Positions 1 through 7,402 of a stretch of 37,117 nucleotides of DNA are shown piece by piece; within the stretch, counting starts at the first letter, position 1, and the number at the start of each line of letters is the position of its first letter. The notes under the pieces were generated by a model. The model saw nothing but the letters and a program-made list of their open reading frames with translations, did not search any database and was not told where the DNA came from. This DNA is from Fibrobacter sp. Its GTDB lineage: Bacteria > Fibrobacterota > Fibrobacteria > Fibrobacterales > Fibrobacteraceae. The translations under genes were made by a program, and so were the position numbers. The DNA lies in NCBI GenBank assembly GCA_017526585.1, contig JAFXRC010000050.1, positions 1-37,117 of the forward strand, in the 5' to 3' direction.

Positions 1-89
1 ATGCGCTTTTCGGTGGTAACGCTAGTCCATCGGGGATATCCGAACCGGTCGTATTCCGCGACTCTCTTTATTACCTGTTTTGTCTTCAT
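1..89 (-). CDS. Unidentified protein, N-terminal part only (runs off the left edge)
   Basis: An open frame starts at an ATG at 89-87 and runs without a stop to base 1, giving 29 codons that begin MKTKQVIKRV and include EYDRFGYPRW. A good Shine-Dalgarno AGGAG lies about 8 nt upstream on the minus strand, and a candidate promoter lies at 131-159. The lysine/arginine-rich start and the site suggest a real gene, so the plus-strand frame over the same bases is probably a shadow. I do not recognise the family. It is too short for a domain call, and most of the gene lies outside the window. Confidence 0.45.
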   Translation of the reverse strand, partial: MKTKQVIKRVAEYDRFGYPRWTSVTTEKR

Positions 90-92
90 TCG

Positions 93-118
93 CACTACTC
101 CTGCTTTTTTGAGTAGTG
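93..118 (-). promoter_or_regulatory. Inverted repeat overlapping a ribosome binding site
   Basis: Perfect 8-bp arms CACTACTC (93-100) and GAGTAGTG (111-118) flank a 10-nt T-rich loop. On the minus strand the downstream arm contains most of the AGGAG of the partial gene starting at 89, so the hairpin could hide that site. It could equally be an operator. Arms and loop are seen directly; the role is inferred. Confidence 0.4.
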
Positions 119-393
119 TCAACTTTTTTCAGTATAAGACACTCCGAATAGACGCCGAACTTAACGACCAGGCAACAGTTCTCTTGGAAGGACTGGGGCT
201 TTCTATGTCACAGGCGATTTCCATGTTCTTGCGCCAGGTCGTATTGCATCGCGGTCTACCATTCAAGGTGGAGTACCCGCAAGGTTCCAAGGAGCTGGCG
301 GACGCTATCGAAGAGGCAAAACGACTAGAAGCCAATCCGAACACAAAGCGTTATACGGATATGGACGAAATGTGGGCGGATCTCGACAAATGA
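109..393 (+). CDS. RelB/DinJ-like antitoxin, start codon uncertain, probably decayed
   Basis: The frame resembles ribbon-helix-helix antitoxins of the RelB/DinJ family: KTLRIDAEL (strand), then LGLSMSQAI and MFLRQVV (helices), then GLPFKVEYP, followed by an acidic toxin-binding tail ending MWADLDK. Such antitoxins bind their own operator and neutralise a RelE/YafQ-type RNase. No ATG stands at the expected start before KTLRID. The in-frame options are a TTG at 109 with no ribosome site, an ATG at base 1 that overlaps the opposing gene, or an ATG at 205 that would remove the DNA-binding strand. The partner toxin is reduced to a remnant at 390. I infer an orphan or dead antitoxin; the family assignment itself is fairly safe. 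Confidence 0.55.
   Translation: MSSVNFFQYKTLRIDAELNDQATVLLEGLGLSMSQAISMFLRQVVLHRGLPFKVEYPQGSKELADAIEEAKRLEANPNTKRYTDMDEMWADLDK
131..159 (-). promoter_or_regulatory. Candidate promoter for the left-edge minus-strand gene
   Basis: On the minus strand TTCGGC (159-154) and TATACT (136-131) are separated by 17 nt. The -10 is close to consensus and the -35 is weak. Transcription would start near 124, leaving a leader of about 35 nt that contains the inverted repeat at 93-118. The promoter lies inside the antitoxin-like reading frame, which suggests that frame's 5' part no longer serves as coding sequence. Confidence 0.3.
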
Positions 394-410
394 TTCGCGA
401 AATCACTTAG
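390..410 (+). pseudogene. Six-codon remnant of a toxin start
   Basis: An ATG at 390 overlaps the antitoxin stop codon in the ATGA arrangement typical of toxin-antitoxin operons. It reads MIREIT and then hits TAG at 408-410. The FISUMP lipoprotein gene ends only 8 bases later on the other strand, leaving no room for a RelE-type toxin of about 90 residues. Overlap and stop are seen; the identity as a toxin remnant is inferred from position. Confidence 0.4.
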
Positions 411-417
411 ACAAATT

Positions 418-2541
418 CTAGTCCTTGATGCAGCGGACGGATTGACCAAAGGGACGACCGCCACCAGAAATAACATGAGCAAAATTCTCTCTTGTAGACA
501 AGCGCAGAAGATACACATTTCTATTTACATCATTCTTTAAAGCAACGGAACTCATAAATGACGCTGACGTATCTTTATTCGAGATGGAATCGATTTCTAA
601 ATTTTCCTTTTGAAAAACAGCAAATCCACTTGGCAAAGCGTCAAAGCCCACGTTATCCTTTCCATTACCGCTACCGCCATCTTTATTATCCGCCCAAAGT
701 TGCAGCGACTTAAGGGCTTTGGCAGCCGTTAATGAATCACCAAAGGCACTTATCAGGCTTCGAAACTCCGTAGTATCGGGCAAATGCCAACCTTCAGGGC
801 ATACACCAGGAACAGGGTAAATCGGAGCACAATCCACTTGCATTCCACAACCCGCACCATTTTTAGAAAACACCGCCGCGCTATCCATTGCTGCTGCGTA
901 GGTGTAGTAACGCCCATAAATTTCACAGCTATCAGCACCACAGCCGTTACCATACACAATGTAGTCCCTAATTTTGTATTCATAATTCAAATTCTCTGCC
1001 ATCCAAGTCTGCGCCCCTATTTTCACTGTTCTATACGCGCGTCTGTTTCGCAAGTCAACCATCCAACCATAGTCTATTTCTGGATTGGTGAATGTATTCT
1101 TGGATTCTTCGGAAAGATAACCGACATGACAATGAAAGACCTTTCCATGATAAGCACTCTTTTCATTATTCACAACGCGCTGTTCTGATTCACTTCCGTC
1201 TCCACAGGGTTCCATACCATATACATATTCGATAAAGTTTTCGATATACTTTTCGAAATTACCAACCTTTCCATGGTGTACCCATTCAACATTTTTGCGA
1301 ATTTCAGGCATACCTAATTCCAGCAGCTGATCTGCAAGTTCAGCCTTTATCTGTTCTGCGGAATTACCTTTCCACTTCCCCGTAGTTTTTATCGCAGACG
1401 CAAAGTTGGATGAAAAACGGTCTAGTTCAGAGATTCGAGACATCAAACCACTTGAGAGTAAATCCACTATAACAGTAACTGCAAGTAAGGCTAAATCGGC
1501 ATCGCTATCGCCCCACATATCTAGGGCTTCCGACGCACCGAAATTCTTCGCATCTATATAGAATTCTTCAAAGACCTCCGACCGAGCCTGCCTTTTAGCC
1601 TGACTAGCCGTCATACCTTCGTGCATTACAAGATATTCCACACGGTCATATTCCATCTCTGTCAACAGATTCACATTAACAGAAGTTCGTCCCGTCAAGT
1701 CAACAATCGCACGTAGAGATATCGAGGGTGGATATCTTTGAGCCTTCACAAACACATTAGTGTAGTTTCCCATCACTTCCAATACAGCATACTGACTGGG
1801 AAGTTCAAAGCCATGGAATTTATAGTATTCCTTGGAAACAGAAGCATCATTCGTATAAAATCCACCCGACCGTCTTAGCGAATAGCCATCTCCAAGTCCA
1901 TAAATTCGGGCTTCCGCATACGAAAAGGCTGATCCAACCTGCACAAAGACGTCCAAAGAATCGAGCGCTGTCGGAATCTTTTCCGGATCGATTTCTGCCG
2001 TAGGCACAATCTTCGCCGTATCAGACGAATGTTTCAAATCAATCATTATCGAGTCTCCCCCACAGAACAGACTCACCGTAACGCTATCGAGTCTCTCCAA
2101 GGAGCAGCCTACACCATCGACACCCTTATCTCCTTTGTCACCTTGAACGCCCTCTTCGCCATTGAAGAGTACACCCACACTGTCACCGTTGCAAATGATT
2201 TTCACGCCCTGCTTGTCGGCAAGTTCCTTCGTATAGCACGACATATCCTTATTCTTCAAGTATATCGTGTCACTGCTCGGAACAAACGCGGCAGTCCATT
2301 CGCCATCGACACAGGTGCGGGCAATGTTCTCGCCCTTCACGAGGACCTGTTCGCCCTCGTTATCCTTGGCACATTCGGGGAGGTCAGATTCCTCCTCGAC
2401 AACCTCGATGTAGTTCTGACCGGATTGCGTGACGACTTTGGAGGTTTCGTCGCCGCAAGCAAAGAGGAGAAGGAGACAAGCGACGGCTACAGCCGTTACA
2501 CTCCCTCGAAATAACAAGGCAGATTTATTCTTCAAAAGCAT
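418..2541 (-). CDS. FISUMP-domain lipoprotein with a collagen-like segment
   Basis: A 707-residue predicted lipoprotein. A hydrophobic signal segment ends in a lipobox LLFAC with the lipidated cysteine at residue 29. A Cys-containing repeat-like region follows (about 50-125), then a short collagen-like Gly-X-Y run at 131-145 (GVQGDKGDKG...), then a long middle region (about 190-480) I do not recognise. The C-terminal 492-707 is a FISUMP domain: AQTWMAENLNY, YGRYYTYAAAM, CPEGWHLPDTTEF, FDALPSGF and the terminal SVRCIKD. The domain is amplified in Fibrobacter surface proteins and has no established biochemical role that I know of. The start has AAGGGG just upstream. The gene begins 35 bp after the barrel gene's stop and may be co-transcribed with it. 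It looks more AT-rich than the dcw genes. Confidence 0.88.
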   Translation of the reverse strand: MLLKNKSALLFRGSVTAVAVACLLLLFACGDETSKVVTQSGQNYIEVVEEESDLPECAKDNEGEQVLVKGENIARTCVDGEWTAAFVPSSDTIYLKNKDMSCYTKELADKQGVKIICNGDSVGVLFNGEEGVQGDKGDKGVDGVGCSLERLDSVTVSLFCGGDSIMIDLKHSSDTAKIVPTAEIDPEKIPTALDSLDVFVQVGSAFSYAEARIYGLGDGYSLRRSGGFYTNDASVSKEYYKFHGFELPSQYAVLEVMGNYTNVFVKAQRYPPSISLRAIVDLTGRTSVNVNLLTEMEYDRVEYLVMHEGMTASQAKRQARSEVFEEFYIDAKNFGASEALDMWGDSDADLALLAVTVIVDLLSSGLMSRISELDRFSSNFASAIKTTGKWKGNSAEQIKAELADQLLELGMPEIRKNVEWVHHGKVGNFEKYIENFIEYVYGMEPCGDGSESEQRVVNNEKSAYHGKVFHCHVGYLSEESKNTFTNPEIDYGWMVDLRNRRAYRTVKIGAQTWMAENLNYEYKIRDYIVYGNGCGADSCEIYGRYYTYAAAMDSAAVFSKNGAGCGMQVDCAPIYPVPGVCPEGWHLPDTTEFRSLISAFGDSLTAAKALKSLQLWADNKDGGSGNGKDNVGFDALPSGFAVFQKENLEIDSISNKDTSASFMSSVALKNDVNRNVYLLRLSTRENFAHVISGGGRPFGQSVRCIKD

Positions 2542-2576
2542 TTCCCCTTCTCTTATTGTCTTTTAAAACTTCGCGT

Positions 2577-4151
2577 TTAAAACTTCATGTCGACCGGATT
2601 GAAGGTCATCTTGATGCCGGAGCGAATCCAGCCGTCGGTACCGTCTTCGTCCCTGTCGTGCGCCAAGTTGTCGTACTTGCGGAAGCCGCCGCCAAGGTAG
2701 AACCCGAACCAGCTGTTATACTGCATGGAATAGAGCGCATCGACGAAGGTCTGCGATTCCTTCACGCCAGAAGGTGCCGTTTCTTCTTGCATGGCGGCAT
2801 CGTAGTCGGTGTAGAGTTCCTTGTCGCCCTGCTGCAACCAGGCAAGCGTCACCTTGACGGCGTGTCTGCCCCATTTCCAACCAAGGTCTAGCCACATGTC
2901 CAGGGCGTCGGAGCCGCGGCGGTAACCGATCGGGTAATCGACAAAGTACATATCGGCGTAGTCGGGGTCGTCTTGTTCACGGTAATTGCTGCGGTAAAGG
3001 CGACGGCTTGAGTATTCCAGCAAAGGCAAGCGTCCGTTGTTATGCACGGGGTCGGTGCGCACCACGTCGAAGCGCCACGAGAATTCGCCGAAACGGCGCG
3101 TCGGGATTTCCTGGTAGTAGCCCACCATGTAGCTAAAGATGCTGCGGTTCGTGCCCTTGTCGTCATCTTCGCCCACGGGGCTGTTGATGTCTTCCATGTT
3201 GATTTGACCGTAGAACTTGGAGGTACGAATCGGAGTGAAGCCGACTTCAAACGTGGTGACCGCCTTGGTGTAGCCGCCCGCAAAGTTATTGTGCAGGAAC
3301 ATGAACGGGTTCATGGAACGGAATTCGAGTTCCTTGCCGCCGACCATACTCTCTTCGATAATGTAAGTCCAGAAATGCCGCGTTTCGACACCGATGCGGT
3401 GGTACACGAGGTTCTTCACATTATCGTCGTAAATGCGGTCGCGCTGGTTGTTCGCCTGCTTGCCTTTTTCGGGACACTTCTGCTCCGCCGCTTCGGAACC
3501 TTCGCGGTAGCGGCAGCCTGTTTTCGGGTCCTCAGCGCCAGGAACATCGCCAAAGAGCCACGCGTTCAATGAGCTCAGCAAAAAGTCATAGCGGAAAATA
3601 CCGGCATTGAATTTCCAGTGCAGACCGTCGTGGTAAGGGGTTCCGCCTAGGGCGAGGTCATTCGGGGAGACCTTGAGGTCTTCGGGGTCAAAACGACCCA
3701 ACTGCACATAGCCCACCGGGTTGTTCCAAAGGGCATAGGCGTTGATGGGCACGCCGATATCGAGTTCACTCGGCTTGTAGGTAAAGTTTGTTTTTAGGTC
3801 GCTATCGTACCAGGCTTCGATATCCTTGCGGAGAGGCGCTTCCAAGAGGAAGTGAAAATCCTTGTAGCCCGCGCGGAAACTCAGCATGAAGAATGGGTCG
3901 ATATGGTCTTCATAGCTGCGAGCCGTTTCAAGAGGGACGCGGAGCCCGCGCCAGTTGCCCCCGTAGCGTTCCACGGTATCTACCGCAAACGTCGGGTCCG
4001 TAGGACCGCCGCTAAAACCGAAGTTGAAATCCGTGCCTATCTGGAAGTAGCCCTTGTACGCAGAGGAATCTGTCTGCGTAGAGTCGCCCGCAGAAGCATA
4101 CGCCAAAGCCAACAAAGAGCCAACAGCCAACAACAAGGTACGAATATTCAT
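2577..4151 (-). CDS. Outer-membrane beta-barrel protein (unassigned)
   Basis: A 524-residue protein starting at the ATG at 4151, where a typical Sec signal begins (MNIRTLLLAVGSLLALAYASAG, cleavage near residue 20). An upstream in-frame start at 4235 would bury the signal peptide, so it is not used here. The mature protein is rich in aromatic, alternating segments and ends in phenylalanine (NPVDMKF), as do many outer-membrane barrels. Repeated phrases such as HWKFNAGIFRYDF and GFYLGGGFRKYDN look like strand-turn-strand units. No transporter family is recognisable. No strong Shine-Dalgarno precedes the ATG. It lies 35 bp upstream of the FISUMP lipoprotein, which may be its partner. Confidence 0.75.
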   Translation of the reverse strand: MNIRTLLLAVGSLLALAYASAGDSTQTDSSAYKGYFQIGTDFNFGFSGGPTDPTFAVDTVERYGGNWRGLRVPLETARSYEDHIDPFFMLSFRAGYKDFHFLLEAPLRKDIEAWYDSDLKTNFTYKPSELDIGVPINAYALWNNPVGYVQLGRFDPEDLKVSPNDLALGGTPYHDGLHWKFNAGIFRYDFLLSSLNAWLFGDVPGAEDPKTGCRYREGSEAAEQKCPEKGKQANNQRDRIYDDNVKNLVYHRIGVETRHFWTYIIEESMVGGKELEFRSMNPFMFLHNNFAGGYTKAVTTFEVGFTPIRTSKFYGQINMEDINSPVGEDDDKGTNRSIFSYMVGYYQEIPTRRFGEFSWRFDVVRTDPVHNNGRLPLLEYSSRRLYRSNYREQDDPDYADMYFVDYPIGYRRGSDALDMWLDLGWKWGRHAVKVTLAWLQQGDKELYTDYDAAMQEETAPSGVKESQTFVDALYSMQYNSWFGFYLGGGFRKYDNLAHDRDEDGTDGWIRSGIKMTFNPVDMKF

Positions 4152-4312
4152 ATGAGGAAATTTACTAAAAATGCTTCGGGTAAGGACTAGGATAAGCAAG
4201 CGCAAACGGTATAAATGTGAGCGACGAAGCCGCAAGCGTTAAGCTGCGGCGGTCGCGAGAGCGAGCGGTCCGGGTACGTACTAATGTAATTGGACGCGAG
4301 CGGTATAAATAA

Positions 4313-4349
4313 GGATCACCCAGGCAGGGAGTCCCGGGTGACCCTTTTT
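4313..4349. terminator. Intrinsic terminator after ftsZ
   Basis: GG-TCACCC (4313-4321) pairs with GGGTGA-CC (4336-4343). On the plus strand the stem is followed by five Ts; on the minus strand it is followed by TTATTTATA, a weaker tract. It sits where the minus-strand dcw transcripts should end. Confidence 0.6.
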
Positions 4350-4407
4350 GTGTTGTGGCAAGTACGCATTCGCGTACTTGTTGTGTGTGTGTGAGTTTCT
4401 TGGAGTA

Positions 4408-4457
4408 ATTCGGCGAAACCTACAGGGACACGAGTCCCGTAGTAGCGCTCACCGAAT
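4408..4457 (-). other. Structured ftsZ 3' untranslated element
   Basis: A two-level inverted repeat begins 18 bp after the ftsZ stop. Outer arms are ATTCGG (4408-4413) and CCGAAT (4452-4457). An inner hairpin pairs CTAC and GGGAC with GTCCC and GTAG around a 4-nt loop (about 4420-4442), with one bulged A. There is no T tract, so it is more likely an RNA stabilising or processing structure than a terminator. Confidence 0.45.
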
Positions 4458-4474
4458 TTATCAGCAAGTCCATC

Positions 4475-6124
4475 TTAGAAGTTGTTCATGTTGTTTTCGC
4501 GATTGCGGAGGTATGCCGGGACGCTCAGGTCCACGAAATCCTGCGAATCAGCGAAGTCGGAGCGAGAAGCAACCGTCGCACGAGAGGTAGCTTCGGCAGC
4601 CATCGTCTGGCGAGTGTATGCCGGAGCGTCCATTCCTGCGAAAGCCATCGTCTTTTCGACACCGCCGCGGCCGCCGTTCATGCGGTCTTCTTCGGCAACT
4701 GCAGAGAATTCAGAGGTTTCAGAACCCTGAGCAACCGTTTCTTCTTCGGCAGGGGCAGCTGCGTTGAATTCCGGAGAATTGAACATGGCTGCGTTGATGG
4801 AGCGAACCACCTGCGTTTCCGTGAGAGACGGAATAGAAGCAGTTTCTTCAACCGGCTGGGCGGCAGGCTGAGCGACCGGCTTTGCCACGGGGCGGGTGAA
4901 GAGTTCCACTTCGCTGTCATCCTTGATCTTGTTGAAGTCAAAGACATTGAAGCTGGTCGGACGCGGAGTCGCCTGCTGCACAGCAGGAGCTGCAGGAGCC
5001 ACAGACTGAGCAGGCATAGCCGGAATCGACTGGGTCATAAAATTCTGCTTCACCGGATTGGCAAAGGCGGAATTGTCGAACACCGGAGTGTTCGCGCGGT
5101 CAGAAACGGTGCCAGTGCCACCGCAACCCGTAGCGATAATGGTGATGCAAACCTTGTCGCCGAGAGCCGGGTCAGTGATGTCGCCGATGATGATGTTCGG
5201 ATTGCCTTCTTCGCCGACCTTTTCGTAGATGTGGTCCATAGCGTCACTGTGTTCGAGCAAGGAGTAGTTTTCGCCGTGAGCCACATTCACGAGCACGCCA
5301 GAAGCGCCTTCGATGTCGATGTCTTCGAGAAGCGGAGAGGCAAGAGCCATATCGGCAGCCATGATGCCACGGTTTTCGCCCTGGGCGTAACCGGTACCCA
5401 TAAGAGCCGAGCCACCCTTGAGCATAACCTTGCGGATATCGGCAAAGTCAACATGCACGAGACCATGACGGAACATAATGCCGCAGATGCTCTGCACAGC
5501 GTTACCGAGGATTTCGTCAGCCATCTTGAAAGCTTCATCCATGGTGGCCTTCTGGTTAGAAGCCTGGAGGAGCGTAAGGAGCTTCTTGTTTTCGACAACG
5601 ATAATCGTGTCCACGCATTCGCGGAGTTCAGCAATACCCCTCTGCGCGATGGACATACGAGCGTTACCTTCGAAACGGAACGGCTTGGTCACCACGGCAA
5701 CCGTGAGGATACCCAGTTCGCGAGCGACATTCGCCACGACCGGAGCAGCACCCGTACCCGTACCACCGCCCATACCGGCAGTGACGAACACCATGTCGGC
5801 GCCCTTCATGCATTCCTTGATTTCGTCAATGTTTTCTTCGGCAGCCTTACGACCGACTTCCGGATCCATGCCGGCACCCAGATTTCTTGTGGTCTTTTCG
5901 CCAATCAGAATTTTGCGGTCGGCAAGGCTCAGGTCAAGAGCCATGGCATCGGTATTAACGTGGTAGTATTCCACGCCTTCGATGTGCATATTCACCATAC
6001 GGTTCACAGTATTGCCGCCGGCACCGCCGACGCCGAACACCTTAACCTTGGCGTTGTTGTAGGATGGTTCCTCGCCCATGATGCGAGACTTTACCTCGAA
6101 GTTGATTTTGTCGATTTCACTCAT
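4475..6124 (-). CDS. ftsZ: Cell division protein FtsZ
   Basis: Tubulin-like GTPase that polymerises into the Z ring and recruits the divisome. At 549 residues it is longer than the usual 380-400 because of a long Ala/Gln/Pro-rich linker (about 345-525). The N-terminal GTPase core shows GVGGAGGN (31-38), the tubulin signature GGGTGTG (119-125) and the synergy loop HVDFADI (224-230). Asp226 and Asp229 are kept, but the usual Asn of NxDFAD is His224. The C-terminal peptide VPAYLR, which binds FtsA and other tethers, is present near 535 and is followed by an Asn-rich tail. It is last in the dcw cluster, 36 bp after ftsA, with a GGGAG ribosome site 11 nt from the ATG. Confidence 0.98.
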   Translation of the reverse strand: MSEIDKINFEVKSRIMGEEPSYNNAKVKVFGVGGAGGNTVNRMVNMHIEGVEYYHVNTDAMALDLSLADRKILIGEKTTRNLGAGMDPEVGRKAAEENIDEIKECMKGADMVFVTAGMGGGTGTGAAPVVANVARELGILTVAVVTKPFRFEGNARMSIAQRGIAELRECVDTIIVVENKKLLTLLQASNQKATMDEAFKMADEILGNAVQSICGIMFRHGLVHVDFADIRKVMLKGGSALMGTGYAQGENRGIMAADMALASPLLEDIDIEGASGVLVNVAHGENYSLLEHSDAMDHIYEKVGEEGNPNIIIGDITDPALGDKVCITIIATGCGGTGTVSDRANTPVFDNSAFANPVKQNFMTQSIPAMPAQSVAPAAPAVQQATPRPTSFNVFDFNKIKDDSEVELFTRPVAKPVAQPAAQPVEETASIPSLTETQVVRSINAAMFNSPEFNAAAPAEEETVAQGSETSEFSAVAEEDRMNGGRGGVEKTMAFAGMDAPAYTRQTMAAEATSRATVASRSDFADSQDFVDLSVPAYLRNRENNMNNF

Positions 6125-6160
6125 GTGATTTATCTCCCTGATAGTGAGTGTTGGTTTTTG

Positions 6161-7402
6161 TTATAAATAAGTCCTGATAAATTCGAGTACGCGCTGGAAT
6201 CCCTTTTTGACGGACACCTTGATCTGCGCACCCGTTTCGCTCTTTTTCCTATCGCGATGCTGCATGTTCGCGTAGTAGAGCAAGCCAATGCCCGTTGCGT
6301 AAGACGGATTCTGGTAGGCTTCCTGAATACCGGTCATTCCCTTGGGGTGACCGATACGAACAGGCTTTCCAAATTCCTTTGCCGCAATGTCTTCGATACC
6401 TTCCAAGGCACAGCAACCACCCGTAAGGACGATGCCGCCATTGATAAGGGTATCTACCTGGCACTTCTTAAGATCGTTCTGCAAATACTTGAAAATTTCG
6501 TGGACACGAGCCGAAATCACGTTGGCGAGCAGCTTGCGAGAGCACGGTACATCGCCACGGTTACCGACAGCGGGCACCGGGAAGGTTTCGTCTTCGATCA
6601 GGTTGCTGATGGTGCAGGTACCGTACTTCTTCTTGATTTCTTCAGCCTTGGAAAGCGAGATAGGCACGCCGAGGCACTGGCTGATGTCACTGGTGATACT
6701 GTTGCCCGCATAGTTGAGTGACCAGGTGTAACGAACGGAATCATTCACGAACACGGCAATATCGGTAGAGGCGGCACCGATATCGACGAGAGCGACGCCG
6801 AGTTCACGTTCATCGTTGGTCAGCACTGCACTTGCGGCAGCCAAAGGTTCTAGTGCAAAACCCGCCACATTGAGGCCTGCGCGGTTGATGCACTTGGCTA
6901 GGTTCTGCAAAGAATTCTGACGAGCAGTCACCACCTGCACGTCTACGCCCAGGCGGCGACCCGTACGACCCTTGGGGTTACGGATGTGCAAGTCTTCGTC
7001 CAAGGAGTATTCGCCGGGGAACACATGGATAATCTCGCCCACCGAAGGGGGAACGGTACTCGCCTGCTTCTTCACATTTTCGATATCTTCTTCGCGAACT
7101 TCCCCGGCGGGGAGCGTCACGATGCCCTGGAAGCTGTGAGAGCGAACATGTTGGCCCGCGATACCGACATAGACATCGCGAACATCGACGCGGGTCGAGT
7201 TCTCGATGACCTGAACGGCCTGCTGGAGGGTTTCTACGACCAGGTCATACTCGTCGGCATTCTTAAGCGGGAAATCGCCGCATTCGACCACGCGGACATT
7301 TTCGCCTTCGGAAATTCCAACGAACAGGTTTATCTTGGAAGCTCCTATGTCGAGCCCAAAGATGTACTCTTCTTTTTTCTTGTCCTGTCTACTGTCATCC
7401 AT
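6161..7402 (-). CDS. ftsA: Cell division protein FtsA
   Basis: Actin-fold ATPase that anchors FtsZ to the membrane. In the 413-residue form starting MDDSRQDKKK the visible parts are the phosphate-1 loop GLDIGASK (16-23), the phosphate-2 loop LVDIGAASTD, the adenosine motif IVLTGGCCAL, and a C-terminal amphipathic segment (KKGFQRVLEFIRTYL) that fits the membrane-targeting helix. I chose the ATG at 7402 over the in-frame ATG at 7420 because AAGAGG lies at good distance before it. This start overlaps the ftsQ stop by 8 bp, implying translational coupling. Gene order ftsQ-ftsA-ftsZ supports the call. Confidence 0.97.
   Translation of the reverse strand: MDDSRQDKKKEEYIFGLDIGASKINLFVGISEGENVRVVECGDFPLKNADEYDLVVETLQQAVQVIENSTRVDVRDVYVGIAGQHVRSHSFQGIVTLPAGEVREEDIENVKKQASTVPPSVGEIIHVFPGEYSLDEDLHIRNPKGRTGRRLGVDVQVVTARQNSLQNLAKCINRAGLNVAGFALEPLAAASAVLTNDERELGVALVDIGAASTDIAVFVNDSVRYTWSLNYAGNSITSDISQCLGVPISLSKAEEIKKKYGTCTISNLIEDETFPVPAVGNRGDVPCSRKLLANVISARVHEIFKYLQNDLKKCQVDTLINGGIVLTGGCCALEGIEDIAAKEFGKPVRIGHPKGMTGIQEAYQNPSYATGIGLLYYANMQHRDRKKSETGAQIKVSVKKGFQRVLEFIRTYL

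Larger units (their letters stand above)
4152..4474. other. Intergenic region between ftsZ and the barrel gene
   Basis: This 323-bp gap has no credible ORF. It contains a terminator (4313-4349), a structured element just after ftsZ (4408-4457), a GT-rich stretch (about 4380-4394), and two copies of CGGTATAAAT (4207-4216 and 4301-4310) flanking a GC-rich GCGAGCGGT-like segment. It should also hold the promoter of the barrel gene, but I find no convincing -35/-10 pair. Confidence 0.6.

Noticed and set aside
1..108. N-terminal extension of the antitoxin-like frame to an ATG at base 1
   Set aside because: It does not resemble the family and lies opposite a better-supported minus-strand gene start; the ATG at base 1 may be a cut-site coincidence.
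2562..2586. Two copies of TTTAAAACTTC between the FISUMP and barrel genes
   Set aside because: An 11-bp direct repeat with a 3-bp spacer in AT-rich DNA; more likely local slippage than an attachment or regulatory site.
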